Assembly: GCA_017307165.1 (NCBI GenBank)
Contig: JAFKGK010000004.1
Coordinates: forward strand, 310,001-374,000
From: Candidatus Melainabacteria bacterium
Lineage (GTDB): Bacteria > Cyanobacteriota > Vampirovibrionia > Obscuribacterales > Obscuribacteraceae
Length of the DNA: 64,000 nt
Direction of reading: 5' to 3'
Below are positions 8,345 to 15,514 of this stretch, in pieces. The notes beneath the pieces were generated by a model. That model worked only from the letters and a program-made list of their open reading frames with translations, did no database searches and was not told the origin of the DNA. The stretch's first letter is position 1. Every line of letters starts with the position of its first letter. The position numbers and the translations under genes are program-made.

Positions 8345-10714
8345 TTGCATCTAAGCTCCAAGCTATCCCTAGCGCTCGTCACCGTGGTTGGCCTGGTAGT
8401 AACGGGCCATGTAGGGTATAGCGTCTATTTAGATTTTCGCTCGACTCGTACCCTAGCAGCGGCTCAAGTCGAAAGAGCAAAGCAACCCAAATTGATAACC
8501 GGCCTCAAGGATGCCCAGGAGCAGACCCGCTTGCTCGCCGACGCCCTCGTGCACGACGGCAAGATGCAATCCGGATATGATGCACGCAGCAAGACCGATC
8601 TGGCAGCCGAAATTGCCGCTATGCAAAAAAAATTCGCCTTCCCGGGCAATATCCAGGTCTGCGACGAAAAGGGCAACCTTGTCTTTAGCACCGAAACCCC
8701 CAACCAATCCGGGTATTCGGTCAGCAAGGACAATTTTGGCGTACAGGTAGTCCTTAGCCAGGGCAAATTTTTTGCGGGAGTAACCAATAGCGAAAAAACA
8801 GGCCTGGTGTCGATATCCACGATCATGCCCCTCAAGGCCAACGGCAAGGGTGGCGTAATAGCCGTCAACCAACCTTTATCCGAAGACTTCCTCACCGGAC
8901 TCGCCAATCGTTTTGGGATCGAAGACCCGCAGCTCAACGGCGTCGAGCTAGCCGTCTACTCAAATAAGACCAACCAGGTCGCTGCTTTTTCGCAGGGCGT
9001 CCGCAAATTGCAGGCGTCCAAGTTTTTAGCTGAGCTCAACGACAAGGGCATCAAGGCCGTACCCAAGACCCCCCTTGGCACGGGCATTGATTTTTTGGAC
9101 AAGCTCATCGTCCCTGCCAACGGCTTCGAAAGCCAAAATGCCTGGTGGAATTATCTCGCTCTAAACGCCAATGGCAACAATACAGTTGGCATCATCTTTG
9201 TCTTTAAGCCTGTACCTTCTGAGCAAGGCAAGATCATCGAGACGGCTCTCCTGGGAGGACTGGTAGGTGTACTCGGCATCCTGGTAGGCATGTTGTTTGC
9301 CAGCCGCATATCGCAATCGGTGAGCGAGCCCTTGCGCTTTTTGGTCAAGCGGACCCAGGCCATCGGCAATAACAGACAGGTCATACCGCCGCTCGAAGAG
9401 CTGTCCGGAGACTGGCTCGAGCTCGGAGAGTTGATCGATACTGCTGTGCTGTCCATGCGCAGTACCACTCAATCGCTTAAAAAAGAGCTCAACAAGCAAA
9501 TGGAAGAAGGCAAGGAGCGCTATGCCCAGGTCGAGCAATCCAGCCAGCAAGTAGATGCCCTCAATCGCCAGATCACGACACAAGCACAAAAAATAACCGA
9601 ACTGAGCAGACAATCAGCACAGGCCACGCGCCAGGCGATCATCGTCCAGCAACAATTGGACGCAGTCTTGCAGAGTTCGACAGAGGGCTTTCTAGTTCTC
9701 GATCAATATGGCAATATCCTGCATGCCAACCCGGTTTTTCTCAATTGGGTAGGAGCTGCAGAGGGAGAGATTGCCGGGCGACTCTGCTTTGATCTAGTGC
9801 GCAAGCCAGGCGACAAACCATTTGCCGATGCCGATCAGAGTCAGGCCTTTGCTCAGCATGGCGGCAATCGCATGGCCTTGATCGAACAATTTTATCCAGA
9901 AGGCAATGTCTACAATCGCAATACCGAAAAGAAAGTCGCGGTCTTGGCACACTTGCAGCCATTGACCGGGGATGACGGCAATATTGCCGGCTATATCATG
10001 GTATTGCGCGACAAGTCTTTGCGCAGCGAAAACCAGCTCTTGCGCCAGGAGATCGTGAGCATGCTGCAACAGGACATCAGACAACCGCTGATGGCCGCCG
10101 AGCAAAGCTGGAATGCAATACTCGCCAATGCGCCCAATTCGATGCACCCATCCATCGGACAGGCCCTGGCTCAACTGCATATCCACTATGAGAGCCTGGT
10201 CGGCGTGATCGACAGTCTTTTGATGATGTATGGTGGCATGGCGCCACCACCTCCGACACCAAAAGAAACCATCGCCATCACTCGTCTGGTTGCCGACTGT
10301 CTCGAAGAAGTCACGCCGCTGGCGCGCGAAAGGCAGTTACTGCTCGACTACAAGACCGTCACCGGCTTGCCTACAATATCTGGCAATAGAGAAGCCATCA
10401 GAGGCATCCTCAGCCAGGTCCTGGAGCGCATGATCAATATCACTCAGCCCGGCGGCCGCGTGCGCGTTGAGAGCCAGATGAAGGGCAACGAGATGCGTAT
10501 CAGCGTTTCCAGCTCCGGTCCTTCTTTACCTGAGTCGGAGATCGCCGAGATGTTTGCTGGCTTTATCGAAGGCAAGCACGCTCAGGAGACCTATAGCTCC
10601 AGGTTATCCATGTATCTGGCCCGCAACAATGTAGAGCGCTTGGGCGGTAATATTTGGGCCGAGTCAGAAGCCGGCCGGGGCACATCGACGTATTTTACGA
10701 TACCGATCGGCTAG
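8345..10714 (+). CDS. Membrane sensor with PAS and degenerate histidine-kinase domains
   Basis: 789 residues from a TTG start; no better start gives the N-terminal membrane helix. Order: transmembrane helix (about 7-28), periplasmic sensor region (30-300), second helix (about 302-324), HAMP-like linker, coiled coil (375-435), PAS domain (440-545), then a dimerisation/ATPase region. The dimerisation box reads 'MLQQDIRQPL' with Gln (about residue 575) where the phospho-acceptor His should be. The ATPase N-box Asn, the G1 Asp and the G2 glycines are also replaced ('VSSSGPSLPE', 'YSSRLSMYL'), although the closing 'LGGNIWAESEAGRGTS' strand is well kept. It should sense a signal without phosphorylating. 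Its stop overlaps the convergent HAD gene. Confidence 0.82.
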   Translation: MHLSSKLSLALVTVVGLVVTGHVGYSVYLDFRSTRTLAAAQVERAKQPKLITGLKDAQEQTRLLADALVHDGKMQSGYDARSKTDLAAEIAAMQKKFAFPGNIQVCDEKGNLVFSTETPNQSGYSVSKDNFGVQVVLSQGKFFAGVTNSEKTGLVSISTIMPLKANGKGGVIAVNQPLSEDFLTGLANRFGIEDPQLNGVELAVYSNKTNQVAAFSQGVRKLQASKFLAELNDKGIKAVPKTPLGTGIDFLDKLIVPANGFESQNAWWNYLALNANGNNTVGIIFVFKPVPSEQGKIIETALLGGLVGVLGILVGMLFASRISQSVSEPLRFLVKRTQAIGNNRQVIPPLEELSGDWLELGELIDTAVLSMRSTTQSLKKELNKQMEEGKERYAQVEQSSQQVDALNRQITTQAQKITELSRQSAQATRQAIIVQQQLDAVLQSSTEGFLVLDQYGNILHANPVFLNWVGAAEGEIAGRLCFDLVRKPGDKPFADADQSQAFAQHGGNRMALIEQFYPEGNVYNRNTEKKVAVLAHLQPLTGDDGNIAGYIMVLRDKSLRSENQLLRQEIVSMLQQDIRQPLMAAEQSWNAILANAPNSMHPSIGQALAQLHIHYESLVGVIDSLLMMYGGMAPPPPTPKETIAITRLVADCLEEVTPLARERQLLLDYKTVTGLPTISGNREAIRGILSQVLERMINITQPGGRVRVESQMKGNEMRISVSSSGPSLPESEIAEMFAGFIEGKHAQETYSSRLSMYLARNNVERLGGNIWAESEAGRGTSTYFTIPIG

Positions 10715-11859
10715 ACTTGGCGCGATAAAAAAATCTGCTGCATCAGGTCATCAAAGGACTGAGCGATCTCGACTGCTGCTCCAGGCTCCCGGCCACCCCT
10801 CTTGTCGATGGCAATACGCCATATCGAACCCACCGTCTTTTTAATGGCGATCAATTCGCCATCGCCACTCGAACCAATCACAAATAGGTCGTTTAAGCGA
10901 GCATGCTGCTTTAGCACCGGATATAGTGCTTTTTGCCCATCTTCCTCGATCTCGAGCGCCTCCTGGATCTTAAAAAGATCGCACCAAAACGGCTCCATGG
11001 ACAATTTGCCAAAGCCACCATCGCTCAAGCGCAATAGCTCATAATAGCCGGCAGGCAGGCTATCTCCACAAGCCTTGCGCAGGCTCTCCAGATCGACACC
11101 ACTGGCCGGCTCCTCTCTTGTCCACATCTGCCTCTGCACATAATCGGTCTCGATGTAAGCAGGCCCAAAATGTTTCCAATCATCAAAACAAGCCACGGCT
11201 CCATTCTCCCTGAGCCTGTGCGATAGAGCATGCTTGTCATGGCTGAACCCTGTAAAGCCAAAGCATTTTAAACCGGCTGCCACGGCAGCTTTGACTCCTG
11301 TTACGCTGTCCTCGACGCAGAGGCTCGATCCTCTGTCCGCAGCCAAGAGATCGATCGCTCTCAAATACACATCAGGAGACGGTTTTTGCAGATTTTGCGC
11401 CTCAAACATATCGGTCCCGAAGCAAGCCGCAAGTTCCTTGCCCTTACCATTGGTGGCATAGCGCATGGCCGAAAGGGCCCTCTGCAAAGGATTATTGGTT
11501 ACGAGCGCCAGGCCAAAATCGGCCTGAGCAAAGGCTTGCAGAGTCTCGAGCACCCCCGCCGCCATTTCTACCCCGTTTTTTTGCAAGAGGCTGAGCATTC
11601 GCCACTCTCTATTTTCATACAAGAGATCAAAAGCGATATCGTATTGATAAAAAGCAGTCAGCGCCTTGCACAAACCCTCACGAGCCAAACCGTGAAAATG
11701 CTCTTTGAACAAGGCCTCGGTCAAGACTGGCTTGCCCAGATCTTGCAGCCTGGTGCCGTAGAGCTCGTTAAACCGGGCGATCAAGGAGGGCACCGCCAGA
11801 TGCTCGGTGGCCATCAGGGTATTGTCAAAATCACAAAAAAGATATGGCCTACGACTCAA
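10711..11859 (-). CDS. HAD-superfamily hydrolase fused to a SUKH (SMI1/KNR4-like) domain
   Basis: Residues 1-225 are a phosphoglycolate-phosphatase-type HAD domain with all four motifs: nucleophile and acid in 'CDFDNTLM', motif II 'LVTNNP', motif III lysine in 'LQKPSPDVY', and the acidic 'CVEDSVTGVKAA'. Residues about 255-375 look like a SUKH domain: 'LPAGYYELLRLSDGG', 'DLFVIGSSGDGELIAI', 'IAQSFDDLMQQI'. SUKH proteins are best known as immunity proteins of toxin systems but also occur as general binding modules. The combination is unusual. The 11-base overlap with the upstream TPR gene implies one transcript. The phosphatase substrate is unknown. Confidence 0.8.
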   Translation of the reverse strand: MSRRPYLFCDFDNTLMATEHLAVPSLIARFNELYGTRLQDLGKPVLTEALFKEHFHGLAREGLCKALTAFYQYDIAFDLLYENREWRMLSLLQKNGVEMAAGVLETLQAFAQADFGLALVTNNPLQRALSAMRYATNGKGKELAACFGTDMFEAQNLQKPSPDVYLRAIDLLAADRGSSLCVEDSVTGVKAAVAAGLKCFGFTGFSHDKHALSHRLRENGAVACFDDWKHFGPAYIETDYVQRQMWTREEPASGVDLESLRKACGDSLPAGYYELLRLSDGGFGKLSMEPFWCDLFKIQEALEIEEDGQKALYPVLKQHARLNDLFVIGSSGDGELIAIKKTVGSIWRIAIDKRGGREPGAAVEIAQSFDDLMQQIFLSRQV

Positions 11860-12523
11860 CTGCCTGGATCTGTTGTGGTGCTATTTTTGCGATGCGGTCT
11901 TCGAGCTCAATGGCCTCTGGCTCACGGACTACTTTGCGTAGCATGACGGCATAGTTTTTGAGGATAGGCACTAGATCGGCATGATCGGGACCGAGAGCTT
12001 TCTCACGGATCTCGAGGGCTCTCTTATAGAGGATCTCGGCTTTTTCCCAACGTTTTTTTGCACAATGCAAGGCAGCTAGATTGTGCATGATCACTGCAGT
12101 CTCGAGGTGCTCCTCGCCATAGATATCGAGCTTGAGATCGAGGCAACGTTCGTACATTTCTTCGGCCATTTTAAACTTGCCTTGCATATGAAAAACGGCA
12201 GCAAGATTGTTCATGGTCTTGCCGAGGCGCTCGAGATCTTCTGTAGTGACTGGAGAGCCCTGGCAATCGCCTTTGATTTCTTCAAAATCTTTGCCGATGG
12301 TCGGCTCGGTCGAGGACGGCGGCTCGGGCCCGGCCGCCACGGGCTTGTGCTCCACGCCAGCAATCAACTCGGCCAGGCGCTGTGCCTCCCAAAACTTGAT
12401 CTCGGCTGTCGAATATCGCTTTTGCTCGCTCAAGGCATGGCCTAGAGTCGATACGGCGAGCCAGCGATCGATGGCTTCGTCTTTTTGTTGGGGGGTTAGT
12501 CTGGCAAGGGTATCGGTCGGCAT
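11849..12523 (-). CDS. Tetratricopeptide repeat protein
   Basis: 224 residues, cytoplasmic, no signal peptide. An N-terminal helix pair (to residue 55) is followed by a Pro/Glu-rich linker. Then come three TPR units of the kinesin-light-chain-like type, each about 42 residues ('LGKTMNNLAAVFHMQGKFKM', 'AVIMHNLAALHCAKKRWEKA', 'VPILKNYAVMLRKV'). This repeat type also occurs in the kinase at 37857-40025 and at the end of the 1136-residue protein. It probably serves as a protein-binding scaffold for the downstream HAD-SUKH protein, with which it overlaps. Confidence 0.85.
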   Translation of the reverse strand: MPTDTLARLTPQQKDEAIDRWLAVSTLGHALSEQKRYSTAEIKFWEAQRLAELIAGVEHKPVAAGPEPPSSTEPTIGKDFEEIKGDCQGSPVTTEDLERLGKTMNNLAAVFHMQGKFKMAEEMYERCLDLKLDIYGEEHLETAVIMHNLAALHCAKKRWEKAEILYKRALEIREKALGPDHADLVPILKNYAVMLRKVVREPEAIELEDRIAKIAPQQIQAVES

Positions 12524-12549
12524 AAAGGCTCCATTGGCCCGGAAACATC

Positions 12550-12571
12550 AGGTATATCAAAACATATACCT
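12550..12571. promoter_or_regulatory. Perfect 8 bp inverted repeat upstream of the TPR gene
   Basis: AGGTATAT at 12550-12557 and ATATACCT at 12564-12571 are separated by 6 bases, 27 bases before the start of the minus-strand TPR gene. It could be an operator or a leader hairpin. There is no T-run, so a terminator is unlikely. Confidence 0.35.
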
Positions 12572-12615
12572 ACTGCCAGGACATGAAAAATGCTTACTTT
12601 GAACTAGTCTTTTAA

Positions 12616-13215
12616 CTAGGCCTTGAGCAGACCGTCAAACATGACCTGATTGAAAATATCGAGAGGCTCGATATTTTTGGTGGTCTTGGCCCGCATGATG
12701 GCTCCTTCCCAACCAGAAAGAAAAGCCTCGGCAAGCTCGACTGGCGAATAACGCTTGGAAATCTGTCCGGTTGCCTGACCCTCGTCGATACAGGTAGCAA
12801 AAAGATCACGCCACTTGCCCATGACTTGGGACAATACCTGTCTCAACTCCTCGCTCTGATCGGCCATTTCTTGACTCAAATTGCCTATCAGGCAGCCCTT
12901 GCAGCAGTTTTGAGCGAGAAAGTTGTCGCGACCTGCGTCGATGTAGGCCTTGAGCCGATCGAGTGGCTGCAGACTCTCATCACGCAAAAAATAAATAAGC
13001 TTGGCAGTGTAGGACTGCGAATAATGATGAATGACCTCGACAGCAAAATTTTCTTTGCTCTCGAAATAATGATAAAAAGAGCCCTTGGGCACACCAACTG
13101 ACGATAGGACCTCCTGGATGCCTGTATTGGTGTAACCCTTGTCGCGCATGATATCCATGCCCGCCTCTAATAAGGCTGTTTTGGTATCGCCTTTGGTTAC
13201 TGCCTTTGCGCCCAT
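12616..13215 (-). CDS. TetR-family repressor, NemR-like
   Basis: About 199 residues. The N-terminal helix-turn-helix reads 'TALLEAGMDIMRDKGYTNTG' followed by 'SVGVPKGSFYHYFESKENF', the TetR signature. The C-terminal ligand domain holds 'NCCKGCLIGNLSQEMAD', the segment that in NemR-type regulators contains redox-sensing cysteines; here three Cys cluster. I start it at the ATG at 13213-13215 (GGAG upstream) rather than the longer open frame. Its own promoter carries the palindrome that also sits in the promoters of the next two genes, so it most likely represses itself and both. Electrophiles or oxidants are plausible inducers by analogy with NemR. Confidence 0.88.
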   Translation of the reverse strand: MGAKAVTKGDTKTALLEAGMDIMRDKGYTNTGIQEVLSSVGVPKGSFYHYFESKENFAVEVIHHYSQSYTAKLIYFLRDESLQPLDRLKAYIDAGRDNFLAQNCCKGCLIGNLSQEMADQSEELRQVLSQVMGKWRDLFATCIDEGQATGQISKRYSPVELAEAFLSGWEGAIMRAKTTKNIEPLDIFNQVMFDGLLKA

Positions 13216-13328
13216 GATGTCTCCATTCCTATAAATCGTGCCTGTAAAATTAATCCCTGCTTTTAATATAGCTGATTTTTTGGCTCTCAAGCCGACCGTG
13301 GCCTGCATACAGCGACATTTTAATGGAT

Positions 13329-13357
13329 AGACTAGACCGGTCAGTTTAAAATGTCAA
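13329..13357 (-). promoter_or_regulatory. Promoter and TetR operator of the repressor gene
   Basis: On the minus strand, TTGACA (13352-13357) and TAGTCT (13329-13334) are spaced by 17 bases. The 8 bp palindrome GACCGGTC (13335-13342) fills the -10 side of the spacer, and the 12-mer GACCGGTCTAGT is identical at the other two sites. This position would block RNA polymerase and makes autorepression likely. Confidence 0.8.
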
Positions 13358-13369
13358 ATATTATCCTGA

Positions 13370-13567
13370 CTAGGCCCGGCAACGAGACTCGCAGAGCCTT
13401 TTCTTGCCAAATTGAAAGCCCTTATACGCAAAGGCGATGACAAAAACCATTGCTTGCTCGTTGACATTGAGAAACTGAGCGAGATAGGACTCTGTGGCTG
13501 ATGACAGTACTGCGCGCAAGACCGGCACGATGACGATGCTGACTGCCATCACTATCAAAGAATTCAT
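13370..13567 (-). CDS. Small membrane protein under TetR control
   Basis: 65 residues, not recognised. The ATG at 13565-13567 has AGGGGG just upstream and is preferred over the longer frame, which would run into the operator. Residues 3-22 ('SLIVMAVSIVIVPVLRAVLS') form a membrane helix. A second hydrophobic stretch (about 37-47, 'AMVFVIAFAYK') precedes a basic tail with two cysteines. Expression should depend on the nearby TetR repressor because the same operator lies in its promoter. The function is unknown; small inducible membrane proteins often modulate a larger partner. Confidence 0.7.
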   Translation of the reverse strand: MNSLIVMAVSIVIVPVLRAVLSSATESYLAQFLNVNEQAMVFVIAFAYKGFQFGKKRLCESRCRA

Positions 13568-13597
13568 TTTTACCCCCTGAACTTTAGCCTCAGAACT

Positions 13598-13628
13598 CAA
13601 CTAGACCGGTCGTCTAATTTTTATGCAA
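13598..13628 (-). promoter_or_regulatory. Promoter and TetR operator of the 65-residue gene
   Basis: On the minus strand a weaker TTGCAT (13623-13628) and TAGTTG (13598-13603) are 19 bases apart. TAGACCGGTCGTCTA at 13602-13616 covers the -10 side of the spacer. The operator also overlaps the stop codon of the next upstream gene. Confidence 0.7.
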
Positions 13629-13853
13629 AAATTTTTGAGCTAGTTTTGCTTCTAGTGGATGCAGACGTGTATAGCTCTTATCAAGCTCAGCTCTGACATT
13701 AGCCTGTCTGGCCACGAGCAATTGCTCGATACGATTGTGCTCGAGGCGCGACAGAGTGTCGATATGATCCACGAGCCCTGTAGGCTCTGGCTTGAGATAA
13801 GCCTGTCTGGCTTGATTGAGGTTGGTGAACAATAGTCCCTGCGAAATAAACAT
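13614..13853 (-). CDS. Small helical protein under TetR control
   Basis: 79 residues, not recognised. The ATG at 13851-13853 follows AGGAGA at a good distance. The sequence is mostly amphipathic helix rich in Leu, Ala, Arg and Glu ('LSRLEHNRIEQLLVARQANV'), with no signal peptide or membrane segment. It could form a short coiled coil. It is the promoter-proximal member of a pair of tiny genes, each with its own copy of the TetR operator. No enzyme such as a NemA-type reductase accompanies them. Confidence 0.68.
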   Translation of the reverse strand: MFISQGLLFTNLNQARQAYLKPEPTGLVDHIDTLSRLEHNRIEQLLVARQANVRAELDKSYTRLHPLEAKLAQKFLHKN

Positions 13854-13884
13854 CTGATTTATCTCCTGAACCGATGACTTTTCT

Positions 13885-13914
13885 ATACTAGACCGGTCGT
13901 CTACAAATTGTCAA
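13885..13914 (-). promoter_or_regulatory. Promoter and TetR operator of the 79-residue gene
   Basis: On the minus strand a perfect TTGACA (13909-13914) and TAGTAT (13885-13890) are spaced by 18 bases. TAGACCGGTCGTCTA at 13889-13903 overlaps the -10 box and the spacer. It has the same geometry as the repressor's own promoter. Confidence 0.82.
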
Positions 13915-13945
13915 CCCCATTTTTGCCTTCTTTCAAAATCAAATG

Positions 13946-13970
13946 AGAAGGGCGCTCGAGGCGCCCTTCT
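13946..13970 (-). terminator. Intrinsic terminator of the glycine-zipper gene
   Basis: A perfect 10 bp stem (AGAAGGGCGC at 13946-13955, GCGCCCTTCT at 13961-13970) with a 5-base loop lies just past the minus-strand stop at 14002. On the minus strand it is followed by a T-rich stretch. It insulates the TetR regulon from the genes upstream. Confidence 0.75.
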
Positions 13971-14001
13971 AAATCTGCAGCAGGTGAGGAAAAATCTTGA
14001 T

Positions 14002-14520
14002 TTAGCGACGACGCTCGTAGTCTTCGGGGCATACGACATTGGGGCGATTATTGTTGCGCTCGTCAACGGCTGCTCCGCCGATGGTCCCGAGGATGCCACC
14101 GATCACGGCGCCTTCGCCACGGCTATGCCGACCGCCGAGCAGGGCTCCACCTATAGCTCCACCGATGGCGCCGATGATCTTGCCATCATTGTGATCCTTG
14201 GGTTGCTCGTAATAGCAGCGAGGCTGATGCGGCTCACGGACTTGAGGATAACGGCCAGTCTGATCGTTGAGATTGGCGATCATGATATTGCGACGGTCGC
14301 CTGTCTGGATAACGACATCACCATTTCTGGTAATCGTAAGGTTGTCGCCCAGACGATTGTCTTCTTTGTCGTTGGTACGGGTAACCAGGGCGCGAAACTC
14401 GCGGGGATCCATGTTATAGCTTTCATTTCTTAGAGCATTGGCAGCTCTTTGACTCTCCCCATTGTCGAGCATATTGGCAAGGGCATCAGACTTGAGTTCG
14501 ATTTCGCGGGGGCTGGTCAT
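14002..14520 (-). CDS. Glycine-zipper protein of unknown function
   Basis: 172 residues with no signal peptide. Residues 1-105 are polar with a short beta-rich part ('NLTITRNGDVVIQTG'). Residues about 112-152 are a glycine zipper ('GAIGGAIGGALLGG' and 'GAVIGGILGTIGGAAV'), two glycine-spaced helices that can pack in or on a membrane. The tail is Asn/Arg-rich. Glycine-zipper domains occur in outer-membrane lipoproteins and in pore or channel proteins, but the missing export signal argues against the former. A terminator stands on each side, so it is probably transcribed alone. Confidence 0.78.
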   Translation of the reverse strand: MTSPREIELKSDALANMLDNGESQRAANALRNESYNMDPREFRALVTRTNDKEDNRLGDNLTITRNGDVVIQTGDRRNIMIANLNDQTGRYPQVREPHQPRCYYEQPKDHNDGKIIGAIGGAIGGALLGGRHSRGEGAVIGGILGTIGGAAVDERNNNRPNVVCPEDYERRR

Positions 14521-14637
14521 GGTAGAAAACTCCGTGGGGTGGATGAGATTGAGTTAACCAAAGTTGCCAAGCGAAGTGAATGGGGGAAATACGTAGTCCG
14601 ACGTTTTTGTTTTACATATTTTTTCCAAATCTATGTC

Positions 14638-14666
14638 AAAACAGCCCTTTGCTACAGGGCTGTTTT
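14638..14666. terminator. Bidirectional intrinsic terminator
   Basis: AAAACAGCCC (14638-14647) and GGGCTGTTTT (14657-14666) form a perfect 10 bp stem with a 9-base loop, and A/T runs on both sides work in both directions. It ends the minus-strand transcript of the degenerate GGDEF gene. Apart from this hairpin I see nothing in 14521-14688. Confidence 0.85.
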
Positions 14667-14688
14667 AATATGCCTATAAAGAAAGGAC

Positions 14689-15420
14689 TTAGACCGAAAC
14701 TACTCTATCGCCACCACGAATGATGGCAGTCTCGAGAGCCTCTATGGCTGCTGCGATCAGATAATCGTACTCGGTAGCATCGTCTGGGCAGGTGGCCACG
14801 CCGACACTTGCGGTCACGCTAAAATACTGTCCATTGTGCACTACCGCCTGACTGGCGACTTTCTGCCTGATTCTTTCCCCTACCAGACAAGCGCCGCTGC
14901 TAGTGGTCTGTGAAAGGATCAAACTAAAATAGCCCTGATTGTACTTGGCCGCTACATCGACCTCTCTGAGGCCGGCACGGACTGAGCCGGATACTATCCG
15001 CAACATGGCATCGGTCGTAAGGGGGCCATACTTTTGGGCAAGTTCTTCGAAATTGTCGATAGCCACCATGACCAGACCAGCATGGTGTTTGTAACGACGC
15101 GCGCGTGCCAACTCCGACTTGAGCTCCTTGATAAAAGCACGATGGTTGAAGAGCTCGGTGACAGGGTCCAATAGGGCCAGACGCTCGATGTCTTCGCCCT
15201 TGGCCGCAGAAAGAGTGACTTGCTGTATGACTAGCGCTGTCTGCTTTTCGTAGTCTCTTACGCGTTCGAGGACCGAGCTATTGGCGGCTATGTGCGCTGC
15301 CAGATGCGGGCGGGTCTTTTTGAGGTCGTGCAATACCCTGGTAAACATAGGCTCGGCTTGCGTCTGAAAGCTGCCGGTCTTAGTGATTGCTTGATTGTTT
15401 GCCTGCGAATCTGCAGCCAT
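14689..15420 (-). CDS. Degenerate GGDEF-domain protein
   Basis: About 243 residues, soluble. A helical N-terminal part (1-80) leads into a GGDEF fold: 'LLDPVTELFNHRAFIKEL', 'HHAGLVMVAIDNFEELAQKYG', 'FSVTASVGVATCPDDATE'. Where active diguanylate cyclases have GG(D/E)EF, this protein has 'NQGYF' (about residue 161), so it cannot be expected to make c-di-GMP. No inhibitory RxxD site is apparent. I chose the ATG at 15418-15420 (CAGGG upstream) over a TTG ten codons earlier. It follows the two retropepsin-like genes on the same strand. Confidence 0.82.
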   Translation of the reverse strand: MAADSQANNQAITKTGSFQTQAEPMFTRVLHDLKKTRPHLAAHIAANSSVLERVRDYEKQTALVIQQVTLSAAKGEDIERLALLDPVTELFNHRAFIKELKSELARARRYKHHAGLVMVAIDNFEELAQKYGPLTTDAMLRIVSGSVRAGLREVDVAAKYNQGYFSLILSQTTSSGACLVGERIRQKVASQAVVHNGQYFSVTASVGVATCPDDATEYDYLIAAAIEALETAIIRGGDRVVSV

Positions 15421-15514
15421 CTGGATACCCTGAGAGGGGAAACAAGACAAAATGGTCTAAAATGCTCGACCTTTCTCTATATGATAGCAAAAGCGATGGA
15501 GCGCTCAATTGGCC

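Noticed and set aside
8069..8350. 93-codon minus-strand ORF with hydrophobic start opposite the small MshEN gene
   Set aside because: The plus-strand frame encodes a recognisable MshEN unit that recurs elsewhere in the window. The minus-strand frame is its mirror.
12604..12619. CTAGT / ACTAG inverted repeat at the end of the TetR gene
   Set aside because: Five base pairs with a weak loop; too small to separate from chance, although it could assist termination.
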